Assembly (NCBI GenBank): GCA_951800645.1
Contig: CATOIK010000004.1
Coordinates: 1 to 64,000 of the forward strand
DNA: 64,000 nucleotides
Direction: 5' to 3'
Source of the DNA: an uncultured Eubacteriales bacterium
GTDB taxonomy: Bacteria > Bacillota > Clostridia > Lachnospirales > Lachnospiraceae
Below the pieces are notes generated by a model that did no database searches, was not told the DNA's origin, and was given only the letters and a program-made list of their open reading frames with translations. Positions within the stretch are counted from its first letter, which is position 1; the number at the start of each line of letters is the position of its first letter. Below are positions 43,898-53,026 of this stretch, in pieces. A program made the translations under genes and the position numbers.

Positions 43898-45104
43898 AAA
43901 ACTGCTCTACGCCGTCAGCCAGGCCGTTGCCCAGATTATCCAGGGCGGCGGCGGAGTGGCCGGAGGCCTTGTCTCCCAGCTCGATGTCGATGGACGGCAC
44001 CGTAGAGAAGGAAGTCTGGGTCAAATCCATCTCCATCTTTCCGTTGGAAAACACCTTGGCGCCCACACCTTTCAAGCCTGCCAGCAGGCTGTCGCCCAGG
44101 GCGTGATGCTCCTGCCAGTGAGATGCCACCGGCTCCATGGCACGGTAAGATTCCACACCTGGCACACTCATGTAGAACACCCCTTTGTCGCTGGAGGTAG
44201 AATCCCAGTGAAGGGCAATATGGCAATCTGCCATGTTATTGGCGATTACGGTTCTGGCTATGTTGTCCAACTGAACATCGTCCGTCTCCCGGATCATCAG
44301 CACATCAAATCCGCGGGCCAGCAGCTTATCCTTCAGCACCTTAGCCATAGCCAAAGTCACCTCTGCCTCTGGAGTGCCGTCTGCAAAGGTCATGCCGCTG
44401 GACACTGCCACTGCACTGGTGGCTCCTGCTCCTGTAGTGCCTCCGGTCACCTTCGGAGTTCCGTCCGGATGGCACTGAGTCTTTACGCTGCTGCCGCCTT
44501 TGGTGCCATGGCCAGCATTGACGCACACTACCTTGCCTTTCCGGTTCTCCCCTTCTGCCCGGTACATTACTGCCTTGCCGGAATTGATCTTGGAAAAATC
44601 AGCGTACTTCCAGTCTCCGTTTAATCCCACCTGGCTGGAAGAAGCGGCTGCAGAAGCTGTCACTGTTTCAGAAACCTCCGGTTTTTCTGTAGTCAGATAC
44701 CGGGATGCCATATAACAGGTCTGTCCCTGATATTCCACCTTGCTCCAGAAGTCGCTGTAGCCGGTACGATGCAGCTCAGCCCCGGAATTTAACCGGGTCA
44801 CAATTTCAGCTCCCGGCTGTGGCTCCTTCCGCACATTTACATTTGCGGCATTGACATAGACCTTCTCATCCCGGTTTTCCATAACCGGAGCAGTCTCTCT
44901 TGTAGTCTCCACCTCTTTTACACTGATGCCTGCCGTGGATGTTTCAGCCTGGCTCTCTCCAGACGCCTCATCAGCCGGATTTTTCTGCATCGCCTCTGCA
45001 GCCTCCAATCCTGCCGGCACCTCCACCTTCTCATACTTTTGACAACCAACCGCAGCCACAGAAACAGCCGTCAGAACAGCCGCCATCCATATTTTCTTTC
45101 TCAT
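43890..45104 (-). CDS. Lipoprotein N-acetylmuramoyl-L-alanine amidase with SH3 domain
   Basis: A 404-residue exported protein. The lipobox AVGC is at residue 21, followed by a Glu/Thr-rich linker. A bacterial SH3-like domain (YVNAANVNVRKEP, about 85-150) is followed by an Amidase_3 domain (about 190-402): VVCVNAGHGTKGG with the first Zn ligand, HIALHWDSTSSD with the second, and SIDIELGD with the catalytic Glu. It cleaves the MurNAc-L-Ala bond. The start overlaps the mnmA stop as ATGA. The C-terminus ends inside a 37-bp dispersed repeat, so the natural end may have been altered. Lgt, which would modify it, is encoded nearby. Confidence 0.9.
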   Translation of the reverse strand: MRKKIWMAAVLTAVSVAAVGCQKYEKVEVPAGLEAAEAMQKNPADEASGESQAETSTAGISVKEVETTRETAPVMENRDEKVYVNAANVNVRKEPQPGAEIVTRLNSGAELHRTGYSDFWSKVEYQGQTCYMASRYLTTEKPEVSETVTASAAASSSQVGLNGDWKYADFSKINSGKAVMYRAEGENRKGKVVCVNAGHGTKGGSSVKTQCHPDGTPKVTGGTTGAGATSAVAVSSGMTFADGTPEAEVTLAMAKVLKDKLLARGFDVLMIRETDDVQLDNIARTVIANNMADCHIALHWDSTSSDKGVFYMSVPGVESYRAMEPVASHWQEHHALGDSLLAGLKGVGAKVFSNGKMEMDLTQTSFSTVPSIDIELGDKASGHSAAALDNLGNGLADGVEQFFS

Positions 45105-46213
45105 TTCAGAATCGTACCTCCGCCTACCACATAATCTCCGTCATAAAACACCACGGCCTGGCCTGGAGTCACCGCCCGGACCGGCTCTAAAAACCGGCAT
45201 TCCACCCGGTCATCACTCATCTTCCGAATCTCACAGGGCGCTCCCTTGTGGGCATAACGAATCTTGGCAGTTACCGTCACAGGTTCTTCGCCCAGGCCCT
45301 CTATTGCCATCCAGTTCAGTTTATCACATACCAAATAATCCGTAAACACATCCTGGCCTTTTCCAATAACCACTTCATTGGTCTCCGGCCGGATTTCCAC
45401 CACAAAAGCCCGCTCTCCCATAGGAAGTCCCAGACCTCTCCTCTGTCCGATGGTATAGTGGGTAATGCCTTCATGCTGTCCAATCACCTTCCCCTGCAAG
45501 TCCACAAAATTTCCGGGGCCTGGCAACCGGGAGGTCTGATTCTCAGCCGCCATCTGTTCCTCAATAAAACGGGCGTAATCGTGGTCTGGAATAAAACAGA
45601 TTTCCTGGCTGTCCGCCTTGTGGGCCACATTCAGTCCCAGATCCTGTGCCATCTTCCGTATCTCATCCTTCGTGTAAGCCCCTACCGGCATCAGGGTACG
45701 AGAAAGCTGCTCCTGGGTAAGATTGTAGAGGGCATAAGTCTGATCCTTTGCATCTGCAGCAGACTTTCGCAGGGTATAGCGGCCATTTGGCAGCCGCTCC
45801 ACCCTGGCGTAATGTCCAGTGGCAATGTAATCTGCTCCAATGGCCATACTGCGGGTCAAAAGGGACTCCCATTTCACATACCGGTTGCAGGCAATACAGG
45901 GATTTGGGGTACGCCCCTGAAGATACTCCTCCACAAAATAATCCATCACATGCTGCCTGAATTCCCGCTTAAAATTCATCACATAATAAGGGATCTCCAG
46001 TTGATACGCCACCCGGCGGGCGTCCTCCACTGCGGAAAGGCCGCAGCATCCGCCGTTTTCCTCCAGGACTATTTCTTCCTCGTCCTGCCAGATCTGCATG
46101 GTGACGCCGATGACATCGTACCCCTGCTGCGACAGCAACCAGGCGGCCACCGAGGAATCGACGCCGCCTGACATGCCTACTACTACTCTTTTTTTATTTC
46201 CTGACTGATTCAA
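45101..46213 (-). CDS. mnmA: tRNA 2-thiouridylase MnmA
   Basis: A 370-residue enzyme that thiolates U34 of tRNA-Lys/Glu/Gln. The PP-loop VGMSGGVDSSVAAWLL is near residue 12, catalytic cysteines are in NPCIACN near 108 and QEICFIPD near 205. It takes sulfur from a cysteine desulfurase, here probably the upstream NifS. The start is TTG at 46213, overlapping the nifU stop as TTGA. Confidence 0.95.
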   Translation of the reverse strand: MNQSGNKKRVVVGMSGGVDSSVAAWLLSQQGYDVIGVTMQIWQDEEEIVLEENGGCCGLSAVEDARRVAYQLEIPYYVMNFKREFRQHVMDYFVEEYLQGRTPNPCIACNRYVKWESLLTRSMAIGADYIATGHYARVERLPNGRYTLRKSAADAKDQTYALYNLTQEQLSRTLMPVGAYTKDEIRKMAQDLGLNVAHKADSQEICFIPDHDYARFIEEQMAAENQTSRLPGPGNFVDLQGKVIGQHEGITHYTIGQRRGLGLPMGERAFVVEIRPETNEVVIGKGQDVFTDYLVCDKLNWMAIEGLGEEPVTVTAKIRYAHKGAPCEIRKMSDDRVECRFLEPVRAVTPGQAVVFYDGDYVVGGGTILK

Positions 46214-46647
46214 TATTCTTCTTCCTCTTCGTGCTCGCTGATGTCGCTCTTTGGCTGCACCAGCCCTTCAATCTCAATGCCGTTTTTCTGGGCATAATCC
46301 CAAAGTGCGGCATGGATGGCTTCCTCTGCTAACAAAGAACAGTGTACCTTAACCGGAGGCAGTCCGTCAAGAGCTTCCATCACGGCTTTGTTGGTAACTT
46401 TCATGGCCTCCTGAACAGATTTTCCCTTTACCAGCTCTGTAGCCATACTGCTGGTAGCCACAGCCGCTCCGCAGCCGAAGGTTTTAAACTTTACATCCCG
46501 GATGATCTGGTTCTCATCGATGTCCAAATAAATGCGCATAATGTCGCCGCACTTTGCATTTCCCACCGTACCCATACCGCTGGGATTATCTATCTCTCCT
46601 ACATTTCTGGGATGCTCAAAATGATCCATTACTTTTTCTGTATACAT
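46210..46647 (-). CDS. nifU: Fe-S cluster scaffold protein, NifU N-domain/IscU-like
   Basis: A 145-residue IscU-like scaffold on which Fe-S clusters are built. Ligand cysteines are in GNAKCGD near residue 35, FGCGAA near 62 and VHCSLLAEEA near 104. A very acidic C-terminal tail of about 15 residues (ending EHEEEEEY) follows. It is located 27 bp after nifS; SD AGGAG lies 9 nt before the ATG. The arrangement nifS-nifU-mnmA is common in clostridia lacking SufBCD-style operons. Confidence 0.95.
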   Translation of the reverse strand: MYTEKVMDHFEHPRNVGEIDNPSGMGTVGNAKCGDIMRIYLDIDENQIIRDVKFKTFGCGAAVATSSMATELVKGKSVQEAMKVTNKAVMEALDGLPPVKVHCSLLAEEAIHAALWDYAQKNGIEIEGLVQPKSDISEHEEEEEY

Positions 46648-46673
46648 AATTATTTTCTCCTGGCAAAATATTT

Positions 46674-47852
46674 TTATTTATTCTTCATAAAGTCTTCGTA
46701 AAGAGGCGACATATTCCGCAGCCGTTCCACCACCGTCTTGATGGTATCCACCACATAATCCATTTCCTCTTTTGTGTTTTCCTCACTTAAGGTAAGCCGC
46801 AGAGAGCCGTGGGCAATCTCATGGGGCAGGCCGATGGCTAACAGCACATGGGACGGATCCAACGAGCCGGAGGTACAGGCCGAACCGCTGGAGCCGCAGA
46901 TTCCCTTACTGTCCAGCAGAATCAAAAGAGACTCTCCCTCAATAAACTGGAACGCCAGATTCACATTGTTTGGAAGCCGTCTTGTCCGGTGGCCGTTGAC
47001 CCGCACATAAGGGATCTCCGCCATCACCCGGCTGATTAAATAATCCCGCAGCCTGGCCTCCTTAATCGCCCGCTCCTCCATGGATCCTGCAGCCATTTCT
47101 GCAGCCTTTCCAAAGCCTATAATGGCAGGAACATTTTCCGTACCTGCCCGGCGTTTCCGCTCCTGAGCGCCGCCGTGAACAAAGGAACGAATCTTTACTC
47201 CCTTGCGGATATACAAAAAGCCAATGCCCTTCGGCCCATTGATCTTATGGCCGCTGGCGCTTAACATACCGATGTTTAAGTCGTCTACATGGATAGGCAG
47301 ATGGCCGTAGGCCTGGACTGCGTCAGTGTGGAACAGGATTCCGTGCTCCTTTGCAATTTCACCGATTTCTTTCACCGGCTCAATGGTGCCGATCTCATTG
47401 TTGGCAAACATGATCGTGATTAAGATGGTGGTTGGCCGGATGGCCTTTTTCAGCTCCTCCAGCTTTACCGTTCCGGTCTCATCCACATCCAGGTAAGTCA
47501 CCTCAAACCCATGCTTTTCCAGGTACTGGCAGGTGTGCAGCACTGCATGATGCTCCACCTTACTGGTAATGATGTGATTGCCCTTGTCCCGGTATGCCTC
47601 AGCCGCAGCCTTGATGGCCCAGTTGTCCGCCTCCGTGCCGCCTGCCGTAAAATAAATTTCCTCTGTTCTGGCCCCAATGGTAGAGGCAATCGTCTCTCTT
47701 GCCTTTTGCACCGCTTCCTTCACCGGCGCAGAAAAATCATAAACGGAAGAAGGATTTCCGTAATATTCTGTAAAATAGGGCAGCATGGCCTCCACCACCT
47801 CTGGACGAGTTCTGGTGGTCGCCGCATTGTCCAGATAAATCTGCTGTTTCAT
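46674..47852 (-). CDS. nifS: Cysteine desulfurase NifS
   Basis: A 392-residue PLP enzyme that releases sulfur from L-cysteine. The PLP Lys is in SASGHKINGPKG near residue 200, and the active-site Cys is in GSSGSACTSGSLDPSHVL near 325. The extended, Cys-containing loop marks a class I (IscS/NifS-type) desulfurase. It heads nifS-nifU-mnmA-amidase and has a strong promoter. No IscR repressor gene is adjacent. Confidence 0.96.
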   Translation of the reverse strand: MKQQIYLDNAATTRTRPEVVEAMLPYFTEYYGNPSSVYDFSAPVKEAVQKARETIASTIGARTEEIYFTAGGTEADNWAIKAAAEAYRDKGNHIITSKVEHHAVLHTCQYLEKHGFEVTYLDVDETGTVKLEELKKAIRPTTILITIMFANNEIGTIEPVKEIGEIAKEHGILFHTDAVQAYGHLPIHVDDLNIGMLSASGHKINGPKGIGFLYIRKGVKIRSFVHGGAQERKRRAGTENVPAIIGFGKAAEMAAGSMEERAIKEARLRDYLISRVMAEIPYVRVNGHRTRRLPNNVNLAFQFIEGESLLILLDSKGICGSSGSACTSGSLDPSHVLLAIGLPHEIAHGSLRLTLSEENTKEEMDYVVDTIKTVVERLRNMSPLYEDFMKNK

Positions 47853-47895
47853 CTATCATCAATCCCCTTTCTGGAATCAGTTTTCTTGCATCTGT

Positions 47896-47924
47896 ATTAT
47901 AACTCTTATTTCCTAGTATTTCAA
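47896..47924 (-). promoter_or_regulatory. Sigma-A promoter of nifS-nifU-mnmA
   Basis: On the minus strand: TTGAAA (47924-47919), exactly 17 bp, TATAAT (47901-47896), about 44 nt before the start codon. Confidence 0.85.
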
Positions 47925-48050
47925 TATGAATTAGGAATTATTCCTGTTTTTTTCCAGAAACATCCAGGTTCCTGTCATAAGATAGTTTATGCAAATCCAG
48001 GAGGAGAGGCATCCCCTTAAGAGCAAAGAGTAGTGTGCATCCGCCAGAAG

Positions 48051-48086
48051 TCTTTTATTTTATAGAGCGCAACTTCCTAAAAATAG
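48051..48086. repeat. Degenerate relative of the 37-bp repeat
   Basis: A stretch with TATAGAGCGCAACTTCCTA resembles the TAGGGCGAACTTTCCTA core of the repeats at 32527 and 43861. The flanking arms are degraded. It lies directly beside the dctM terminator. Relationship is by eye and weak. Confidence 0.35.
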
Positions 48087-48124
48087 AAAAACAGGGCCTT
48101 CCCTCAATTCGGGGAAAGCCCTGT
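48086..48124 (-). terminator. Terminator of the TRAP operon
   Basis: On the minus strand, ACAGGGCTTTCCCC and GGGAAGGCCCTGT form a 13-bp stem with a wobble and an 8-nt loop, followed by TTTTC. It starts 22 bp after the dctM stop. Confidence 0.88.
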
Positions 48125-48145
48125 CCTTCATGCTGCCACGGAGTA

Positions 48146-49438
48146 TTATGCCAGTACCTGCGGTAACCACAAACTGAACGCCGGCACGAATGTAATCAGA
48201 AGCAGAGTCACAATCATGCACAGATAGAAAGGAAAGGTTGCCTTTACAACCTTCTCCATAGGCAGCTTTGCCACTGCCGAACCAATAAACAGCACTGCGC
48301 CAACCGGCGGAGTTAAGAGGCCGATACCACAGTTTAATACTACGATGATACCGAACTGTATCGGATCGATACCGATGGAAGTTGCAATCGGCAGCAAAAT
48401 CGGCGTCGCAATCAGAATAATGGGAGCCATATCCATGATGCAGCCCAGCACCAGCAGGATCAGGTTCAGCATCAGCGCCAGAATAATCGGGTTGCTGGTC
48501 AGTCCGGTAATGGCGCTTGCAGCCAGTTCCGGCACATGGAGTCTGGTTAAGCAGTAACCAAAAATGGAAGAGGTTGCAATCAGAATCAGTACAATGGACA
48601 GGGTTTCCACACTCTCCCCCAGCACTCTCCAAACACCTTTCCAGTCAAGGCCTTTATAGATATACAGACTGACGATCAGGCTATAGATAACAGCGATTGC
48701 TGCAGACTCGGTTGCAGTAAACACACCGCAAACAACGCCTACTACTACAATCAGTACGGCAGCCAGCGCCCAGAAGGATACGCTTAACTGCTTCAGCAGA
48801 TTCTTCATGCTGAATGGCTCACCCTTGGGATAATTGTGCTTTACAGACAAAATATAGGAGCCTATCATCAGAGAGCCTGCCAGCAGCGCGCCCGGTATGT
48901 AACCAGCCAGGAACAGGCTTCCTACAGAGATACCGCCTGCAGTGGTAGCGTAGATAACCATATTATGGCTGGGAGGAACCAGCAGACCCTCACAGGAAGA
49001 AGTGATGGTTACCGCAGTCGAAAAGTCCGCATCGTAACCCTGGTCTACCATCATCGGAATCAGGATAGAACCCAGGGAAGCAGTATCTGCAGACGCAGAA
49101 CCGGAAATGCCGCCGAAGAAATAGGACGCTACGATGTTTACCATCGCCATACCGCCCCGCATCCAGCCTACGCAGGCGTTTGCCAGAGCAATCAGCTTCT
49201 CAGAAATACCGCCGGTGCCCATCAGCGCGCCCATTACGATAAAGAACGGCACTGCCATCAGACTGAAGGAACTGATGCCCTTTACCATCTGCTGGCAGAC
49301 AGTAGTCAGTGGAAGTCCCTGGCTAAACAAACAAAGCACAGAAGACAGCGCCACCGCATAGGCGATGGGAAACCGCAGAAAGATCATAATAAAAAAGCTG
49401 GCAAGAAGAACCACGATTGCCATAGTATTTACATCCAT
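48146..49438 (-). CDS. TRAP transporter large permease (DctM-like)
   Basis: A 430-residue, roughly 12-helix membrane subunit of a tripartite ATP-independent periplasmic transporter. Family features include SSFSLMAVPFFIVMGALMGTGG, GGISGSASADTASLGS and the C-terminal GIGLLTPPVGAVLFIG block. It uses an ion gradient to import an organic acid (C4-dicarboxylate, sugar acid or similar). It follows dctQ by 3 bp, with GGAGG 8 nt before the ATG. No substrate-binding protein gene is adjacent, which leaves specificity unknown. Confidence 0.94.
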   Translation of the reverse strand: MDVNTMAIVVLLASFFIMIFLRFPIAYAVALSSVLCLFSQGLPLTTVCQQMVKGISSFSLMAVPFFIVMGALMGTGGISEKLIALANACVGWMRGGMAMVNIVASYFFGGISGSASADTASLGSILIPMMVDQGYDADFSTAVTITSSCEGLLVPPSHNMVIYATTAGGISVGSLFLAGYIPGALLAGSLMIGSYILSVKHNYPKGEPFSMKNLLKQLSVSFWALAAVLIVVVGVVCGVFTATESAAIAVIYSLIVSLYIYKGLDWKGVWRVLGESVETLSIVLILIATSSIFGYCLTRLHVPELAASAITGLTSNPIILALMLNLILLVLGCIMDMAPIILIATPILLPIATSIGIDPIQFGIIVVLNCGIGLLTPPVGAVLFIGSAVAKLPMEKVVKATFPFYLCMIVTLLLITFVPAFSLWLPQVLA

Positions 49439-49441
49439 TTT

Positions 49442-49963
49442 TTACGCCTCCTCTCCGAGAGCCAGATTCTTCACATGATTGTAAAGGGCTTCCAGCTCAA
49501 AAATCACCATTGCAATTCCGGCCAAGGGAACCGGGAAATACATCCAGAACCGGGACACAGACGGCATGCTGACATAGGTGCCTCTGGAACCAATCTGTAC
49601 TGCGTACTGCCATCCTACCACAATCATAATTACAGCCAGGATCATCACGCACAGGTCAGAGAAAATGTCCAGGCTCTTTACCAGCTTTTCCGGCATGTAC
49701 TTATCCAGTGCCGTCATGCGGATGTGAGCGCCTCTGCGGATAGCCAGCGCTGCAGAAAGTACCGCCATATAAGACATACAGGTAAGCACCACTTCCTCGG
49801 ACCAGGCCGGGTCGGGAATGAAAGAAACATAGCGTCCTGCTACGGACATACAGGTAATAAGAATGTCTGCCACTAAGAGCAGTTTGCAGAGAAACATAAC
49901 AAACTGATAAACATGGTCGTAAACCGGCTTCAGCTTGTCAACAGATGCAAAAAATCCACTCAT
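49442..49963 (-). CDS. TRAP transporter small permease (DctQ-like)
   Basis: A 173-residue, four-helix membrane subunit. The conserved WSEEVVLTCMSYMAVLSAALAIRRGAHIRM region (about 58-87) is typical of DctQ. It pairs with the large permease downstream. SD AAAGGGG lies 7 nt before the ATG. It is first in the operon; the usual dctP binding-protein gene is missing upstream. Confidence 0.92.
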   Translation of the reverse strand: MSGFFASVDKLKPVYDHVYQFVMFLCKLLLVADILITCMSVAGRYVSFIPDPAWSEEVVLTCMSYMAVLSAALAIRRGAHIRMTALDKYMPEKLVKSLDIFSDLCVMILAVIMIVVGWQYAVQIGSRGTYVSMPSVSRFWMYFPVPLAGIAMVIFELEALYNHVKNLALGEEA

Positions 49964-50026
49964 AATGTAACCCCTTTCTTTTCTTTAATTTTTGCAGATG
50001 ACACACATGGGCAGCTGTGTACTTTC

Positions 50027-50055
50027 ATATTATATAGAATATGGTTAAAAAACAA
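50027..50055 (-). promoter_or_regulatory. Candidate promoter of the TRAP operon
   Basis: On the minus strand: TTGTTT (50055-50050), 17 bp, TAATAT (50032-50027); an overlapping TATAAT sits at 15-bp spacing. The leader is about 57 nt. Confidence 0.55.
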
Positions 50056-50111
50056 TTAAGGGAATATAAAGAAAGCCGCCAAAAATGTTTATAATTTCTT
50101 TATACAGTTTT

Positions 50112-50150
50112 CAGCCTTTCACATCAAGAGCAATTCGCCCTCAAAGGCTG
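50112..50150. other. Inverted repeat upstream of spoVB
   Basis: CAGCCTTT (50112-50119) and AAAGGCTG (50143-50150) are perfect complements separated by 23 nt, between the divergent TRAP promoter and the spoVB promoter. Role unknown. Confidence 0.3.
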
Positions 50151-50162
50151 TGTATCCGATTC

Positions 50163-50189
50163 ATAAGGCCATATCCTCCCCCATACACT
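50163..50189 (+). promoter_or_regulatory. Sigma-E-type promoter of spoVB
   Basis: ATA (50163-50165), 16-bp spacer, CATACACT (50182-50189). This matches the sigma-E consensus (ATA, 16-18 bp, CATACAnT) and lies 29 bp before the ATG, with SD GGAG between. A sigma-E site fits a mother-cell spoVB gene, and sigE is in this window. Confidence 0.65.
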
Positions 50190-50218
50190 GTAGCAATATC
50201 TTCTTTTCTGGAGAAACG

Positions 50219-51742
50219 ATGAATCCCCTGCAAAAACTTTCCCCGAAAAAACAGGCGTTTCTCGCCAGCACTTTGCTGCTTACAGCCACCGGCTTTCTCT
50301 GCCGGGTGCTGGGCTTTTTTTACCGCATTTTCCTCTCCCGCACCATCGGTGCAGAAGGGCTTGGTATCTACAATATGGTGCATCCGGTGTTCGGCATCTG
50401 TTTCGCCTTATGCGCCGGTTCCATCCAGACCGCCCTCTCCCAGTACATCGCCGCCCACGCCGCCCAGGGACGGAAAATCTTTTATACAGGCCTTTCTCTC
50501 TCCCTGTCCATGTCCTTTTTCCTGGCGGCCCTGATCTGCCAGAATTCAGAGTTTCTGGCATCCCGGTTTTTGATGACGCCCCAGTGCGCCTCTTATCTGC
50601 CGGTTATGGGCATCTCCGTACCTTTTGCCGCCCTCCATGCCTGCATCAACGGCTACTACTACGGAATGCAGAAATCCAGGGTTCCCGCCTTCTCCCAGGT
50701 GGCAGAACAGGTGGTACGGATGACGCTGGTCTTTCTGCTGACCGGTTTTTTAAGCGCAAATGGCCGCCCTGTTACAGTTCACCTGGCCGTTACCGGACAC
50801 CTCATCGGAGAAGTGGCTGCCGCCGGATTTACCCTGTTCTGCATGGCGATATTTCCGCCCCAGAAACGGCACGATGGGGGGAACAGCTCTGCTGCCCTCC
50901 TCCCCCTTTTGTCCCTGGCCCTGCCCCTTATGGGAAACCGGCTGGTTTTAAACCTCTTAGCCAGCGCAGAAGCCATCTGGATTCCCAACCGGCTGCAGAT
51001 GTCGGGACTTACCGGTTCCGACGCCTTTGCCGTCTACGGCGTCCTGACCGGAATGGCCCTGCCCTTTATCCTCTTTCCCTCCGCCATCACCAACTCCATG
51101 GCGGTACTTCTGCTGCCCAGCGTAGCCCAGGCCCAGGCAGAAGGAAACCAAAAAAGCATCGCCGCCTGCATCGCCCTCTCCCTTCGCTATAGCCTTTACA
51201 TGGGAATCCTGTGTATCGGAATTTTTCTTCTGTTCGGCAACGCCCTCGGCACCAGCGTTTTTCACGATGCCCAGGCAGGCCGGTTTATCCGGATTTTAGC
51301 ATGGCTTTGCCCCTTCCTTTACCTGGCAACTACCACAGGCAGCATTTTAAACGGCCTCGGCCGCACCCGCACCACCTTTCTGCAGAACACTGCCGCCCTG
51401 CTTCTGCGGATTGGCTTTGTCCTTATCGGCATCCCCAGGTTCGGAATTCTGGCTTACTTATGGGGCATGTTAGCCAGCGAGCTGTTTCTGGCCCTGCTGC
51501 ACCTGTATTCCCTGCGCCGTTTGGTGATATTCGCCTGGAATGCCTGGGAGATGATTGTGAAACCAGCTGCGCTGCTTCTCATTTCCATCGGCATCCATCT
51601 TTTCTTAAAGAGCTTTTTCTCCTTTTCCGGAATACTGCCGGTTTTTCTGGATTCTGCCCTGCAAATCTGCTTTATCAGCATCTGGTATGGCGGCCTGCTG
51701 CTGATGTTTCACGAGGCCAAAAAAAGAACCGGAGACATTTAA
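50219..51742 (+). CDS. spoVB: Stage V sporulation protein B-like lipid-linked oligosaccharide flippase
   Basis: A 507-residue, 14-helix MOP-superfamily flippase. The start LSPKKQAFLASTLLLTATGFLCRVLGFFYRIFLSRTIGAEGLGIYNMV is the SpoVB/PST-type opening, although the whole-family match is longer than can be checked by eye. B. subtilis SpoVB is needed for spore cortex synthesis, likely flipping lipid-linked precursors. ATG at 50219 is chosen because of SD GGAG and the promoter; a 23-codon in-frame extension is rejected. The terminator overlaps its stop. Confidence 0.82.
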   Translation: MNPLQKLSPKKQAFLASTLLLTATGFLCRVLGFFYRIFLSRTIGAEGLGIYNMVHPVFGICFALCAGSIQTALSQYIAAHAAQGRKIFYTGLSLSLSMSFFLAALICQNSEFLASRFLMTPQCASYLPVMGISVPFAALHACINGYYYGMQKSRVPAFSQVAEQVVRMTLVFLLTGFLSANGRPVTVHLAVTGHLIGEVAAAGFTLFCMAIFPPQKRHDGGNSSAALLPLLSLALPLMGNRLVLNLLASAEAIWIPNRLQMSGLTGSDAFAVYGVLTGMALPFILFPSAITNSMAVLLLPSVAQAQAEGNQKSIAACIALSLRYSLYMGILCIGIFLLFGNALGTSVFHDAQAGRFIRILAWLCPFLYLATTTGSILNGLGRTRTTFLQNTAALLLRIGFVLIGIPRFGILAYLWGMLASELFLALLHLYSLRRLVIFAWNAWEMIVKPAALLLISIGIHLFLKSFFSFSGILPVFLDSALQICFISIWYGGLLLMFHEAKKRTGDI

Positions 51743-51756
51743 AATCTCCGGTTCTT
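51724..51756. terminator. Bidirectional terminator between spoVB and cfa
   Basis: AAGAACCGGAGA and TCTCCGGTTCTT form a perfect 12-bp stem whose loop holds the spoVB stop codon. It is flanked by A5 on one side and T-rich sequence on the other, serving convergent spoVB and cfa. Confidence 0.85.
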
Positions 51757-51760
51757 CCTG

Positions 51761-52924
51761 TTATACCACACGGGTCATAGGCAGTTCATTATTGATTCCT
51801 TTTGACACCAGAATCTGATGCAGATCGATGATTCCGTTGTGGAAGGTAGCAGCGCAGGACGCCAGATAAAGCTCCCACATCCGGGTAAATTCTTCCCCAT
51901 ACATCGTCTGAATCCGGTTCCGGTTCTTCTGAAAATTCTCCCGCCAGCAAAGCAGGGTTTTGGTGTAATGCCGCCGCAGGCTTTCTACATCCAGAGTATA
52001 AAAATCATAATCCGGAAGCAGCTCCACAATCTCCCGGAAGCTGGGAATGACCCCGCCGGGGAAAATGTATTTCCTGATCCACGGGTCTCCGCCATGCTCC
52101 TTCTGGGCGCTGATATAGTGGAGAAGAAACAGGCCGCCCGGTGTCAGCACATCTCTTACCTGTTCCAGAAAAGTGTTGTAATTGCCTCGGCCCACATGCT
52201 CCAGCATGCCTACGCTTACCACCCGGTCAAAAGTCATGCTGCTTTTCTTTAACTCCCGATAATCCATCAGCTTCACTTCCATCCGGCCTTCCAGTTTCTT
52301 CTCTCGGATGTCTTCCTGGATCTTTTTATACTGCTCCTCACTTAAGGTAATGCCTACCCCATGAACGCCGTAATGCAGCACTGCCCGCTCTAAAAGGAAC
52401 CCCCATCCGCATCCAATATCCAGCAAAGTCATGCCCGGTTTTAAATGCAGCTTCTTTAAAATATGGTCTACCTTTCCCACCTGCGCTTCAAACAGGGTAG
52501 CGTCCTCTCTGGCAAAGTAGCCGCAGGAATAACTCATTGTCTCATCCAGCCACAGCTTATAAAAATCGTTGCCTAAATCGTAGTGGGAGGCTACCTGCTG
52601 CCGCTGATTTTTCGGGTTCAGGGAAGTATGGAGAATATGGGAAAGAGCCAGGTCGTTCCGCTTAAAATGGGCCATTTCTCCCAGAAACAAATCCAGCACC
52701 TCATAAAGGTCTTTATCTACCTCCAGATCTCCCCGCATATAAGCCTCGCCCAGAGCCAGGGAAGTGCTGCGCATCAGCTCCCGCCTGGGCAGATCCCGCT
52801 TCAGCGTCACCTTAAACCGGGCCGGACCGGTTCCCAACACATGAATTTCCTCCGCCGTCTCCAGCTCAAAGGCCACCGGTATCATGTCCTCCAAATACTG
52901 ACGGATATAATTGTTACGGTTCAT
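51761..52924 (-). CDS. cfa: Cyclopropane-fatty-acyl-phospholipid synthase family methyltransferase
   Basis: A 387-residue SAM-dependent enzyme that adds a methylene group across double bonds of membrane lipids. The SAM motif is TLLDIGCGWGFLLERA near residue 175, preceded by SHYDLGNDFYKLWLDETMSYSCGYF, a Cfa signature with the conserved Tyr/Cys. FPGGVIPSF and a conserved C-terminal region (RMWELYLASCAATF) follow. Length is normal. SD AAAGAGAG precedes the ATG. It appears monocistronic. Confidence 0.92.
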   Translation of the reverse strand: MNRNNYIRQYLEDMIPVAFELETAEEIHVLGTGPARFKVTLKRDLPRRELMRSTSLALGEAYMRGDLEVDKDLYEVLDLFLGEMAHFKRNDLALSHILHTSLNPKNQRQQVASHYDLGNDFYKLWLDETMSYSCGYFAREDATLFEAQVGKVDHILKKLHLKPGMTLLDIGCGWGFLLERAVLHYGVHGVGITLSEEQYKKIQEDIREKKLEGRMEVKLMDYRELKKSSMTFDRVVSVGMLEHVGRGNYNTFLEQVRDVLTPGGLFLLHYISAQKEHGGDPWIRKYIFPGGVIPSFREIVELLPDYDFYTLDVESLRRHYTKTLLCWRENFQKNRNRIQTMYGEEFTRMWELYLASCAATFHNGIIDLHQILVSKGINNELPMTRVV

Positions 52925-53026
52925 ACTGTTTTTCTCTCTTTCCTGACCGGTTAAACGGTCATCTTTCCTTACAGTATTCCCCTGTTCTTTCAGATGTAAT
53001 CACGATTGGGAAGATTCGGTTCTTCG

